DNA of 64,000 nt from Aureimonas populi (GTDB lineage: Bacteria; Pseudomonadota; Alphaproteobacteria; Rhizobiales; Rhizobiaceae), in assembly GCF_017815515.1 (NCBI RefSeq), contig NZ_CP072611.1, positions 3,286,001 through 3,350,000 on the forward strand. The letters are read 5' to 3'. The notes beneath the pieces were generated by a model. The model had not been told where the DNA came from and searched no databases. It saw nothing but the letters and a program-made list of their open reading frames with translations. Both the position numbers and the translations under genes were made by a program. This document shows, piece by piece, positions 17,540 through 25,969 of this stretch (its first letter is position 1; each line of letters opens with the position of its first letter).

Positions 17540-20500
17540 TCACACGGCGCGCCGGAAGGCGGCGCGGCGCCCCACGCCCCTGCCCGCCGCGCCGATCTGG
17601 CAGATTTCGACATCGAGCATCGCCGGCAGCCCGCCAAAGGCGGCGACCTGCTCCTGTGCGCCAAGGGTCAGGCGGGGAACGTCGGTCTCCACTTCCACGA
17701 ACATGCCCCCACTCGAAAGGGTCGCGACATAGGCTTCGCTCTCCTCCCCCAGCGGCACGTCCGGCGCCTCCCACCGGTCCGCGTCGATCCGCGAGCGGCG
17801 CACCCAGCCGAGCTGGAGCGCCCCGTCCCGAAGGAAGGCGCCGCGCAGATGCACGGGCGAGAGGGCGCGCTCGCGCCTCTGCCCGAGAGCCGCCCGGCTC
17901 GCCAGCGCCGCCTCGTCGTCCAGCGCGCGCCCGGCCGGCACCACGCGCCAGTCGATGGCCGCGCCGGATTCCGCAGCCCCCAGCTCCAGCGCCGGCGCAG
18001 CCTCGTCCAGAAGCACGAAGGTGCTGCCGGCCGGGGCGCCCGCCTCCATGGCATCATCCGTCCCGCCCTGCGCCCGCAGGAGGCCCTCCAGGCGAAAGCG
18101 GCCCGGCGCCACCTCCTGCGCGGTCTCGAACTGCACCACCTCCCAGGCGCCCGAGGCGCTCAGGATCGCAGCCGCGTTGCGCCCCGAGAGCAGGCCCTCG
18201 GGGCTCGTCGAATAAGCCGCGCCCGCCGCCAGATCGACGAGGATCGCATTGCCCCGGTCGAGGCGCCCCGGCGGCCCCGGAGCCAGCGCCTCGGCCAGTT
18301 CCCCGAGGATGGCCGGGGCCTGCGCCAGCCCGCGAAGCGTGAAGCCGTCGCCCGCCGCCGACGCCAGCACCGCATAGGGCATCCAGGGCCGCGCGAAGAC
18401 CGCCGCGCGCGGGCCCCCGCCATTCGCGCCGAGCAGCGGCAGGTCCATGAGGTGAACCAGCGGGCGGGAGGGCAGGACAGGGCCGGGCGTCACCGGCGGG
18501 GGCGCTTCGCCTCTGTCGTCGCGCGCCTCGAGCGCCGGGTCCGGCAGTCGCCTCGCCTTGATGCGCCGCACCGCGCCGTCCTCGATCCTCTCGATTCGCC
18601 AGCGGCCCGGCCGCCCGGGCAGCGTCGCCACGTCGCCCGGCTCCGGCGCCAGTTCTCCGGGCGGCAGCGCGAAGGCGGCCCTTTCCCGCCCGCCGGCCCC
18701 GTCCATCAGCATCGAGCGCGCGAAGCGGCGCGCCTCGCTCTCGTGCAGCGTCACCGGCAGGTCGATCTGGAGGAGCCGCGTGCGCCCCGCCTCGCGCAGC
18801 GCCGCCGAGGCCGTGCCGCGCTGATAGGCCCGCGCCGGGTCGGCGAAGCCGAGGATCACCTCCTGCGCGCTCTCGCTCTCCTGCGTGCGCCGCAGCTCCA
18901 TCAGCGGCGTGTCCTCCTCCTGCGCCAGCACGTCCAGCGCCAGCGGCGGCCGCGCATCGCGGTCGGCGGCGAAACTCAGCCTCCCGGCGCGGGAAACGGC
19001 ATGCAGCCCGCCCAGCCGCATCAGTTCCTCCAGTTCGCCGCGCACGGAGCCGGCTCCCATCAGCACATAGCCGCCGATCTCGCCGTCCACGGCCCGCACG
19101 TCCGCGTCCTCGATACCGTGGTCGCGCAGGATCGCGGCGACCAGCCTGTCGAGCGGGGCCTTGCCCAGGCGCCCGGTCAGCCAGTGCCCGCGCTCCCAGT
19201 TGCTGCCGTCGCTCCACACGTCCCGGCGCTCGGGAAAGGCAGGGTAAGGCCGCGCGTCCCAGGTCCAGAGGTGGATCGCGCCCGTCTCCACCATCCGCCC
19301 GCCATAGAGCGGCGAAACAGGGTTCGCCTCGCTTTCCCAATGGCGCAGATGCGCTTCCAGGAAGCGGCGCTGCTGGTGGTCGTCCCGCGCCCCGGTGGAG
19401 AAATGCGGCGTCAGGCTCTCGGAGGATTTCGGGTCCACGAAGACGTTCGGCTGGTTGGCGCCCTTGTCGATGGCCGGGCACCCCAGCTCCGTCAGCCAGA
19501 TGGGCTTGGAGCACGGCACCCAGGCGCTCGCCTCGCCCGTCTCCACGCCGCCGCGCCGCTCCACATGCGGGTTCGCCCACCAGGCGCGCAGGTCCTTGGC
19601 GCGGTAGACCCAAGGCTTGCCCGCGCCATCGGTGATCGGCGTTCGCCGCCGCTCGCGGCGGTCCGCCTCGCTGGCGTAATACCAGTCGAAATACTCGCCG
19701 CCCTCGATTCCGCGCATCAGCGCGTCGCGGTCATAGGGGCTGCGCGCCGCGTCCGGCCCCCCTTCGTCCCAGTCCCCGGCGCGCCAGTCGGCGAGCGGCA
19801 GGTAGCTGTCGATTCCCACCATGTCGATGGCGGCATCGGCCCAGAGCGGATCGAGGTTGAAGAACACGTCGCCCGATCCATCGGCGGGCTGGTAGCCGAA
19901 ATACTCGCTCCAGTCGGCGGCATAGGTGATCTTCGCGCCCGGCAGGATCGCCTTCACGTCGCGCGCGAGCTGGATCAGCGCCTCCACGAACGGAAACCGT
20001 CCGGCCTCGTCGCGCAGCCGCGTCAGGCCGCGCATTTCGGAGCCTATGACGAAAGCGTCCACGCCCCCTGCCATCTGCGCGAGGAAGGCTTGATGCAGCA
20101 CCATCCGGCGATAGGACCATTCGGCCGGGCCGAAATAGCTCACCCTCCCGCCGGCGGTGGAGAAATGGCCCGACACCGCCGTGCCCGTGAAGGCGGCGAT
20201 CTCCATCCGTGCCGCCGCCGTGCCGTCGGCCGAGCCCGCGCGGCCCTCAGCGATGTCCAGCGTCATGCGGCCCCGCCACGGATAGGGCGCCTGCCGCTCC
20301 CCGCCATAGGGGTCGGGCAGCACGTTGCCGCCCGGCACGTCCATCATCAGGAAGGGGTAGTGCGTCACCTTCAGCCCGCGCGCCTTCAGGGCGCGGATCG
20401 CGCGCACGACGCCCGCATCCGATGGCGTCCCGCCATAGGCCGGCCCGCCGCCGTCCCGGCTTACGAGATGGGCCTGCGCGCGCGAAAGCCCCTGCACGCG

Positions 20501-21409
20501 CCACGGCACGGTTTCGTTTCGCGCCCGCACCTCCACGCCCGGCCGCACCCGCGCGCGGCCCACCCGCAAATCGTCCGCGAACCAGGAGACGATCAGGGCC
20601 GCCCGTTCTATCCTCGGGCACAGCGCCGTCAGTTCCTCCAGCGAGGCCGAGAAATCGTTGCCGGCAAACAGGATATTGCGGTTGGCCAGCCGGTCCTCGC
20701 CCGGTCGCAGCGTCTCGCGCACCGTCAGCGTGTCGAGCCCGTGCTCGCTCGCGCCGGGAATGATCGTGACGGCGCGGATGCTCTCTTCCAGCTCGCCGAT
20801 GGGCCGCACCACCTCGCAGGCGATCTGCGGGATGCGGTTGCCCCAGCGCTCCAGCGGCAGGCGCTCGAAGACGAGATAGGCAAGGCCCCGATAGGCCGGC
20901 GCACGGCCCTGCCCCTGCTTCGCCTCGATCAGCGGGTCGGGCATCTGCTCCTCGCCGCCCTTGTGGAGGCGCACGGTCACGCCCGCCAGGTCCATCTCCT
21001 CGCCATCGGCCCAGATGCGCCGCACATGCGCGACAGGCCCCTCGCACAGGCCGATCGCCACATTGCCGAAATAGGAGTAGCTGATTACCTCCGTGCCGCC
21101 CGAACGGCCGCCTCCCTTGCCGCCCTGCCGCTCGGAGGTGCGCGTTTCCTCGAAGCGCGTCGTCCAGATCACCTGCCCCGTCAGGCGCGCCGTGCCGTAG
21201 AGGCGGGCGATGCCCGTGCCCTCGTCCGCCTCCATCACGCGCGAGGCGGCCAGCCGCGCGCCCTCCACAGATTGCCGCCGCGAGAACAGCCGCTGGTCCA
21301 CGGCCGCGCCGGCCAGCCCGCCGGCCGCGCGCCCCACCATCGCCCCCAGCGGCCCGCCGATCAGCCCGCCGAGCGCCCCGCCCGCCGCCTGTAGTAGAAT
21401 CGTCGCCAT
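17540..21409 (-). CDS. GTA megatron / host-specificity tail-tip protein (g15)
   Basis: 1289 aa. Homologue of RcGTA g15 (gta TIM-barrel plus phage-tail tip-attachment protein J modules), the central tail fibre that contacts and penetrates the recipient envelope. Gly-rich hydrophobic N-terminus (LIGGPLGAMVGRAAGGLAG) as in the family. A glycoside-hydrolase-like TIM barrel lies at about 430-740 (AFVIGSEMRGLTRLRD, DYTEYFGYQ-like region, SKPIWLTELGCPAIDKG), then phage tail-tip and FN3-like modules. Followed by the holin-like gene. Size and order match Rhodobacter-type GTAs. Confidence 0.93.
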   Translation of the reverse strand: MATILLQAAGGALGGLIGGPLGAMVGRAAGGLAGAAVDQRLFSRRQSVEGARLAASRVMEADEGTGIARLYGTARLTGQVIWTTRFEETRTSERQGGKGGGRSGGTEVISYSYFGNVAIGLCEGPVAHVRRIWADGEEMDLAGVTVRLHKGGEEQMPDPLIEAKQGQGRAPAYRGLAYLVFERLPLERWGNRIPQIACEVVRPIGELEESIRAVTIIPGASEHGLDTLTVRETLRPGEDRLANRNILFAGNDFSASLEELTALCPRIERAALIVSWFADDLRVGRARVRPGVEVRARNETVPWRVQGLSRAQAHLVSRDGGGPAYGGTPSDAGVVRAIRALKARGLKVTHYPFLMMDVPGGNVLPDPYGGERQAPYPWRGRMTLDIAEGRAGSADGTAAARMEIAAFTGTAVSGHFSTAGGRVSYFGPAEWSYRRMVLHQAFLAQMAGGVDAFVIGSEMRGLTRLRDEAGRFPFVEALIQLARDVKAILPGAKITYAADWSEYFGYQPADGSGDVFFNLDPLWADAAIDMVGIDSYLPLADWRAGDWDEGGPDAARSPYDRDALMRGIEGGEYFDWYYASEADRRERRRTPITDGAGKPWVYRAKDLRAWWANPHVERRGGVETGEASAWVPCSKPIWLTELGCPAIDKGANQPNVFVDPKSSESLTPHFSTGARDDHQQRRFLEAHLRHWESEANPVSPLYGGRMVETGAIHLWTWDARPYPAFPERRDVWSDGSNWERGHWLTGRLGKAPLDRLVAAILRDHGIEDADVRAVDGEIGGYVLMGAGSVRGELEELMRLGGLHAVSRAGRLSFAADRDARPPLALDVLAQEEDTPLMELRRTQESESAQEVILGFADPARAYQRGTASAALREAGRTRLLQIDLPVTLHESEARRFARSMLMDGAGGRERAAFALPPGELAPEPGDVATLPGRPGRWRIERIEDGAVRRIKARRLPDPALEARDDRGEAPPPVTPGPVLPSRPLVHLMDLPLLGANGGGPRAAVFARPWMPYAVLASAAGDGFTLRGLAQAPAILGELAEALAPGPPGRLDRGNAILVDLAAGAAYSTSPEGLLSGRNAAAILSASGAWEVVQFETAQEVAPGRFRLEGLLRAQGGTDDAMEAGAPAGSTFVLLDEAAPALELGAAESGAAIDWRVVPAGRALDDEAALASRAALGQRRERALSPVHLRGAFLRDGALQLGWVRRSRIDADRWEAPDVPLGEESEAYVATLSSGGMFVEVETDVPRLTLGAQEQVAAFGGLPAMLDVEICQIGAAGRGVGRRAAFRRAV

Positions 21410-21417
21410 GACAGCCT

Positions 21418-21846
21418 CTAGTCGGGAAAACGGAAGGTGCCGCAGATCCGGCTTTTCCAGCCCGGCGTCAGCGGCGAGGAGAGGACGCAGGCGCCCTCAT
21501 AAGCGTGGATCAGCCGGCCGCCCTCGTCGAGAATGCCGCAGTGCTTGGCCGGCCGCCCCTCGCGCCAGCGGAAGAGCACGAGGTCGCCCGCCTCGCCGTC
21601 GCGCCCGCCCAGCGGCGAGAAATGGCGCAGGCTCGCCTCGTAGAGGCGGTCCTCGCCGCCCGCTTCCGCCCAGTCCGGGGAATAGGCCGGCAGGCGCTCG
21701 GGCTCGCTGCCGTAGAGTTCGCGCCACACGCCGCGCACGAGGCCGACGCAGTCCGCGCCCACGCCCCGGCGGCTGCCCTGGTGGCGATAGGGCGTGCCGA
21801 TCCACAAGCGCGCCGCCGCCAGCGCCTGCATCCGCCGCCCGCTCAT
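21418..21846 (-). CDS. GTA NlpC/P60-type cell-wall peptidase (g14)
   Basis: 142 aa. Catalytic Cys in GADCVGLVRGVW near residue 32, His in the KHCGILDEGGRLIHAY region. NlpC/P60 hydrolase (TIGR02219-like) that thins peptidoglycan during DNA injection. The ATG overlaps the stop of g13 by four bases (ATGA), and the next gene starts 8 bases after its stop. Corresponds to RcGTA g14. Confidence 0.93.
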   Translation of the reverse strand: MSGRRMQALAAARLWIGTPYRHQGSRRGVGADCVGLVRGVWRELYGSEPERLPAYSPDWAEAGGEDRLYEASLRHFSPLGGRDGEAGDLVLFRWREGRPAKHCGILDEGGRLIHAYEGACVLSSPLTPGWKSRICGTFRFPD

Positions 21847-22736
21847 AGCACCACCGGCCCGCCATCGTGCAGCCCGTCGCGCTTGGCGATGCCGAGGGCG
21901 GTATCGAGCCCCGGCAGATGCGGAAAGCCGCGGAAATTGAGATGGTTGGCAAAGCGCGTCCGGCAGGTGGAGAAGCTCTTGTCGCACCCCACGCTCAGGG
22001 TGAACGCGTCGCCCGCCTCGGCGGCGAAGGGCAGCGGCTCGACCAGCGAGATCGCCACCTCGCCCTCGCCCGGCGCCTCTCCCAGCCCCGCCACCTCGCG
22101 CGCGAACCCCGCCGCACGCCCGCTCGTCATCCTGAGCAGGCCATGGGCGAAGTCGTCGAAGGCGATGGCGCCGAGCCCGCTTGCCTCGAACCGCGCGGCC
22201 CCCGCGCCGGACACCACGCCCCGACGCGTGCGCCCTTCGCCGCCGAGGTCCACCTTGCAGCGCGCATCGCCCAGAACCGCGTCGCAGCGGCGGCGGTAGA
22301 GCCGCCCGCGCGGGCTGTCGAGCGCCGCCTCGGGCCCGCGCAGCTCCGCCGTGAAGGCGCCGTCGCGCCGGCGCAGCTCGCCGAGCGTCGCCACTTCCAG
22401 CAGCATGTGCGCCTGCGGCGCGCTCCAGTCCACCGCGAAGCATTCCACCCGCGCGCCGTCATAGAGCCCGGCTTCGATGTCCTCCTCGGAGATGGCGGCC
22501 GAGGAGAGCGCGCCTTCCACCTCCTGCGTGCCGGCGGAAAGTCCCAGCGCCGCCTCCGCCTCGCCGGCCGAAAGCCCGCTCGCCGCCTCGAATGTCGTGC
22601 CGGCGAAGGTCAGGGCCTCGTCATGGTCGGTGAAGCCGAAGGAGCGCCCGTCCACACGCGTCAGCCGCCAGGCGCGCGCCATCGTCGTCACGGGCGCGGC
22701 GAGCCGGCCCTTCAGGGCATCGGGTATCTCCCTCAC
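21843..22736 (-). CDS. GTA tail hub protein, DUF2163 family (g13)
   Basis: 297 aa baseplate hub component. Starts RL-rich APVTTMARAWRLTRVDG with the family GFTDHDEAL motif. A cysteine-bearing C-terminal half (GCDKSFSTCRTRF, RCDAVLGDARCKVD) matches RcGTA g13, where Cys residues bind an Fe-S cluster according to the published structure. The start is a GTG at 22736 overlapping the TGA of g12 (GTGA). Stop overlaps g14. Confidence 0.92.
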   Translation of the reverse strand: MREIPDALKGRLAAPVTTMARAWRLTRVDGRSFGFTDHDEALTFAGTTFEAASGLSAGEAEAALGLSAGTQEVEGALSSAAISEEDIEAGLYDGARVECFAVDWSAPQAHMLLEVATLGELRRRDGAFTAELRGPEAALDSPRGRLYRRRCDAVLGDARCKVDLGGEGRTRRGVVSGAGAARFEASGLGAIAFDDFAHGLLRMTSGRAAGFAREVAGLGEAPGEGEVAISLVEPLPFAAEAGDAFTLSVGCDKSFSTCRTRFANHLNFRGFPHLPGLDTALGIAKRDGLHDGGPVVL

Positions 22737-23362
22737 GGGCGCACCTCCACGAGCGGGATGGATGGAATGTCCCCGGCCTCGAAGGCCGCGATATTCACCG
22801 CGAGATGGTCGATATCGAAGCGCACAGGCACGTCGAACTCGAAGCCCGCCGTCACGCCCACGCCCTCCGCCGGCGCCTCGTCCAGGGTCACCACGCCCGT
22901 CGCCGTGTCCAGCGCGAACGGCACCTCCACGCCCCCTGCCGCCACGCGCACCGTGCCCGCCACGGGTTTTTGCACCGGCCGCAGATAGGCGTCCTCGCCA
23001 GTGCCATAGCGCTTCAGCAGCGCAAAGGCGCGCGCCTGCCCGTCCCCGATCCCGATCGCCTGGTCCAGCGCCGAGACCGCCCGCCCCGGCGCGCCGGAGC
23101 ACCAGTCCAGCGGGTCGCGGAAGCGGAAGCCGATCAGCCGGCCCCGCCGCGCCTCGAAGAAGGCGAGCACGGCCGCAAGGTCTTCCAGGCTGCGGAGCCC
23201 GGAGCCCGCGTCGTAGCGCCGGGCCGAGTGGCGATGGCGCTGGTTGCGCGTCTCGAAGCCGGTGGAAAGGCGCACGATCTCGGTCACGCGCTCCGGCCCG
23301 CCGCTGGTGCCGAAGGCAACGCGCAGCGGAAAGCGCTCCTCGCAAAAGCTCGGCAGCGTCAT
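22733..23362 (-). CDS. GTA distal tail protein, DUF2460 family (g12)
   Basis: 209 aa. Begins LPSFCEERFPLRVAFG and carries FRFRDPLDW and the LLKRYGTG region, typical of the TIGR02217/DUF2460 distal tail protein, RcGTA g12. ATG at 23362 abuts the stop of g11 (23363). Forms the ring that joins tail tube and baseplate hub. Confidence 0.93.
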   Translation of the reverse strand: MTLPSFCEERFPLRVAFGTSGGPERVTEIVRLSTGFETRNQRHRHSARRYDAGSGLRSLEDLAAVLAFFEARRGRLIGFRFRDPLDWCSGAPGRAVSALDQAIGIGDGQARAFALLKRYGTGEDAYLRPVQKPVAGTVRVAAGGVEVPFALDTATGVVTLDEAPAEGVGVTAGFEFDVPVRFDIDHLAVNIAAFEAGDIPSIPLVEVRP

Positions 23363-23941
23363 CTAGAGCCCCCTTTGGCCGCGCGCGGCAGCCCGCGCCA
23401 GCATCGCCTGAATCTGCACTTCGGACCGGCGGAAGCTCGCCGCGTCCGGGCTCGTCACGTTGAACACGATGGAGGGCCCGCCGCCCCGGCCCCCGCCCGG
23501 CGCCGCCACGCCCAGCGTGCCGTCCGCGCCCCTCTTCAGCGGCAGGATCGCCTCCGCCCCCGCCTCGCCCATCAGCCCCATCTGCCGCCCGGCGGGAAAG
23601 AAGGTGGGGCTGCGCACCACGCCGCCCTTGGCGAAGGGCACCACGCCCGTCGCCTGCGCGCCCTGCCCGCCCCCGCCGAGCCCGGAGAGGAGCTGCCCCG
23701 CCAGGCCGCCGGCGAAGTTGCCCAACGGCTTCAGCGCCGCGTCCAGCGCGATGAAGGAGAGGCGCTGGGCGAGCTGGCGCAGCACGTCGTCGAAGCCCTT
23801 GCCCCCGAGCGCGGCCGCCTTCAGCGCGCCCGTCATGGCCGAGCCGAAGGCGTTGGCCCGGTTCGTGAGGTCTGAGAGCGAGCGCTCGAAGGCGGAGATG
23901 TCCGCCTCCACCGCCACGCGCATGGTTTCGTCGGCCTCCAC
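23363..23941 (-). CDS. GTA tape-measure protein (g11), short
   Basis: 192 aa with GTG start at 23941. Amphipathic helix region at about 10-60 (DISAFERSLSDLTNRANAFG), then a Gly-rich hydrophobic stretch and a C-terminal domain with FAKGGVVRSPTFFPAG and LMGEAGAEAILPL, as in tape-measure proteins of GTAs and lambda-like phages. The very short length implies a short tail, as in RcGTA. Upstream neighbour g10.1 ends 3 bases before. Confidence 0.9.
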   Translation of the reverse strand: MEADETMRVAVEADISAFERSLSDLTNRANAFGSAMTGALKAAALGGKGFDDVLRQLAQRLSFIALDAALKPLGNFAGGLAGQLLSGLGGGGQGAQATGVVPFAKGGVVRSPTFFPAGRQMGLMGEAGAEAILPLKRGADGTLGVAAPGGGRGGGPSIVFNVTSPDAASFRRSEVQIQAMLARAAARGQRGL

Positions 23942-23944
23942 GGC

Positions 23945-24169
23945 TCATCTCCTCTCGTCGGGAAATCGGCGCATCAGCGCGTGCAGCGCCTCGCGCGTCG
24001 GCGGCGCGGCAACGGGGCCCGTGAAGGGCGCCATGGCGCGGGCCAGCTCGCGCGGGGTCATGGTCCAGAAATCGCGGGGGGCAAGGCGCAGGCGTCCCAG
24101 CCCCAGCGCCATCGCCTCGTCCCAGGGAAACGCCGCCGCCCCGGTCTCCACCGGCGCGGCGGCGCTCAA
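23945..24169 (-). CDS. GTA small tail assembly protein (g10.1, rcc01693 family)
   Basis: 74 aa. Contains FPWDEAMALGLGRLRL and PRDFWTMTPREL, the signature of the TIGR02216/rcc01693 family found between g10 and g11 of GTAs. The likely start is TTG at 24169, overlapping the TGA of g10 (TTGA); a GTG at about 24148 is the alternative. Probably a tail assembly chaperone by analogy with phage G/GT pairs. Confidence 0.82.
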   Translation of the reverse strand: MSAAAPVETGAAAFPWDEAMALGLGRLRLAPRDFWTMTPRELARAMAPFTGPVAAPPTREALHALMRRFPDERR

Positions 24170-24498
24170 GGGTTTGGCGCCGGCTCCGCGCCCCCGAAGG
24201 CGGCCTCCAGAAGCTCGGCCGCCACGCGCGCCGCGCCCGCCGCGCCACCCTCGAAGCGCAGCGCCGCCACCGCCTCGTCCTCCACGCTCCTGCCCGCGCC
24301 GCGCAACCCGGCGCCCAGGATGCGCATCAGGTCCCGCGCCGAAAGGCGCCCGGAGCCGAACCGCGCCGCCAGCGCCGTGATGCTCTCGGCGGCGAAGGCA
24401 TCCTCCAGCTCGGCCAGCGCGCCGAGCGTCAGGCAAAGCACCTCCTGCCGCCCGTCGATGATCGCGGCCACCTCGCCGCGCCTGCGGTTCGCCGCCAC
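24166..24498 (-). CDS. GTA tail assembly chaperone-like protein (g10)
   Basis: 110 aa with GTG start at 24498. N-terminal NRRRGEVAAIIDGRQ and LCLTLGALAELEDAF are characteristic of the GTA-gp10 / Phage_TAC_11 family. It stands between the major tail protein and g10.1, the place where phage tail chaperones are encoded. No frameshift signal was found in the overlap with g10.1. Confidence 0.88.
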   Translation of the reverse strand: MAANRRRGEVAAIIDGRQEVLCLTLGALAELEDAFAAESITALAARFGSGRLSARDLMRILGAGLRGAGRSVEDEAVAALRFEGGAAGAARVAAELLEAAFGGAEPAPNP

Positions 24499-24501
24499 GG
24501 C

Positions 24502-24915
24502 CTAAAGCGCCTCGAAGGAGAGCGCGCCGGCCGATTCCAGCGTCAGCTCGAAGGCGACCTCGCCATTGTGCTCGCCCGAATATTCCAGCGCCGTCACCTG
24601 GAACGGCCCCGTCACGCGCCCGAAATCCGGGATCACCGCCTGGAAGGGCGCGATCCGGCCCTCGAAGAACAGCCGGCGCACCGCCGCGTCGGACTCCGCG
24701 TCCTTGAAGATGCCCGAGCCCGAGAGCGAGGCTCGCTGCACGCCCGCCCCGCCCAGAAGCTCGCGCCAGCGCCCGGCGCTTTCGGCGTCCGTCACATCCA
24801 CCGTCTCGGCGTTGAAGGCGATGCGCCGCGAGCGCAGCCCCGCCACCGTCGCAAAGCTCGCCCCGCCGTCCGGATCGACCCTCAACAGAAGGTCCTTGCC
24901 CCTTTGCGCCCCCAT
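24502..24915 (-). CDS. GTA major tail tube protein (g9)
   Basis: 137 aa, TP901-1-type major tail protein: GKDLLLRVDPDG start, FNAETVDVTD in the first half, LEYSGEHNGEVAFELTLESAG at the end with the tube beta-strands. ATG 24915 has GGAG 7 bases upstream; an in-frame ATG at 24930 is less well placed. A strong terminator hairpin lies just upstream of the gene. Confidence 0.92.
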   Translation of the reverse strand: MGAQRGKDLLLRVDPDGGASFATVAGLRSRRIAFNAETVDVTDAESAGRWRELLGGAGVQRASLSGSGIFKDAESDAAVRRLFFEGRIAPFQAVIPDFGRVTGPFQVTALEYSGEHNGEVAFELTLESAGALSFEAL

Positions 24916-24934
24916 GGCCGCTCCTTTCATGGCT

Positions 24935-24967
24935 CAAAAGAAAAGGGCGGCCACCGGGCCGCCCTTT
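24935..24967 (-). terminator. Strong intrinsic terminator inside the GTA cluster, between g8 and g9
   Basis: Perfect 11-bp stem AAAGGGCGGCC / GGCCGCCCTTT with a four-base loop, continued on the minus strand by TTTTCTTTT. It lies between the g8 stop (24995) and the g9 start (24915), within the operon and in its direction of transcription. Confidence 0.85.
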
Positions 24968-24994
24968 CGCTCATTTGGACTATCTGGAAGCCTG

Positions 24995-25405
24995 TCAGGC
25001 AATCGGCTCCGTCACCGCCCGGAATCTCAATATGCCGTGATAGGTGGGCGATTCCGGCTCCTGCCGCGCCTCGGCGAACTGGAGCTGGAGGTTCACCAGC
25101 CGGTGCCCGTCCAGCGGCAGCGATGCGTCGTGCAGCTTGGTCGAGACCTTGTCCATGATCTCGTAGGTCTCGCCCTTGGAGCCGCCGCGCGCCCAGACAT
25201 GCAGCGTCAGGAGGTGCTCGTGCCCGTCCTCCGTGCCTGTGGACCAGTCCATCACCGCCGTGCGGCCGAGCGTCAGATACGGAAAACGCGCCCGTTCCGG
25301 CACGTGGTCGAAGATCTTCGGCCCTCCCAGAAGGCCGGTCACGGCCGGGTCGCTCGACAGCGTGCTGACGATCGTGGCCTGCAATTCCGCGCTTGGATGG
25401 CTCAT
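24995..25405 (-). CDS. GTA tail terminator protein, DUF3168 (g8)
   Basis: 136 aa. DUF3168 features: short helical N-terminus (AELQATIVSTLSSDP), PYLTLGRTAV, HEHLLTLHVW and a final LRFRAVTEP strand. Caps the tail tube and joins the head-completion proteins; corresponds to RcGTA g8. ATG 25405 has AAAGGA about 7 bases upstream. The frame continues upstream to 25621 but that part has no family similarity and overlaps another small gene. Confidence 0.9.
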   Translation of the reverse strand: MSHPSAELQATIVSTLSSDPAVTGLLGGPKIFDHVPERARFPYLTLGRTAVMDWSTGTEDGHEHLLTLHVWARGGSKGETYEIMDKVSTKLHDASLPLDGHRLVNLQLQFAEARQEPESPTYHGILRFRAVTEPIA

Positions 25406-25487
25406 CTGCTGTCCTTTCGCGTTGGTCATCACGACCTTAATGATATTGAAATGTGGCGTGAACGACGGCTCATGTCCAGCCGTTGGA

Positions 25488-25646
25488 TCACGTTTCTTCG
25501 ATCTCGCTCGCCGGCAACGGCCGGCGGAAGGCCTGAGGCCACTCCCTTTCCGCCTCCCGCGCCGCCTCGGCCTGCCGCAGCGCCGCCTCGCGGACGCGCC
25601 GGGCGAGGTCTTCCGGAGCAAACACCACGCGCACCGCCGCCTTCAC
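25488..25646 (-). CDS. 52-aa basic/acidic helical protein between GTA g7 and g8
   Basis: GTG start at 25646 overlaps the TGA of g7 (GTGA), the same coupling used by other genes of the cluster. The product is VKAAVRVVFAPEDL..., a predicted single long helix (RRVREAALRQAEAAREAER) and a PASEIEET tail, ending at TGA 25488-25490. It fills most of the otherwise empty gap before g8 (25405). I know no RcGTA counterpart between g7 and g8. It could be a lineage-specific connector or a chance frame; the precise coupling favours a real gene. Confidence 0.6.
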   Translation of the reverse strand: MKAAVRVVFAPEDLARRVREAALRQAEAAREAEREWPQAFRRPLPASEIEET

Positions 25647-25969
25647 GCCTCCTCCTCGCAGCGGCACACCAGGAAGCGCCGCGTCTCGTCCGGGTCGTGA
25701 ACGGAGCGGATCAGCATCCGTCGGCCGCGCAGGCGGAAGGCCATGCCACGCGCCACATCCTCCCGGTGCCGCAGGATCACCCGATGCGTCAGCGTACCGA
25801 TCCGCTGGTCGAAGCGCTCGGCCACCGCCGGACCCAGCGGCTCCAGCCGCACGGAAATCTCCGCCACCTCCCGCCAGTCGTCGCGCGCCCCGCCCAGCGC
25901 GTCGCGCACCGTCTCGTTCACCTCCAGCGCCGCGCGCCGGTCCAGCATCCCCGCGTCGAGGAACGTCAC
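25643..25969 (-). CDS. GTA head-tail stopper / head closure protein (g7)
   Basis: 108 aa, phage head-closure (SPP1 gp16-like) family: LDRRAALEV start, GTLTHRVILRHREDV centre and RFLVCRCEEE end. Corresponds to RcGTA g7. Start at 25969 overlaps the g6 stop (25966). The next ribosome reinitiation point is the GTG of the 52-codon gene. Confidence 0.88.
   Translation of the reverse strand: MTFLDAGMLDRRAALEVNETVRDALGGARDDWREVAEISVRLEPLGPAVAERFDQRIGTLTHRVILRHREDVARGMAFRLRGRRMLIRSVHDPDETRRFLVCRCEEEA

Noticed and set aside
17258..21394. Long open frame antisense to the GTA megatron (about 1,380 codons)
   Set aside because: Same composition artefact; the opposite strand has clear GTA g15 homology.
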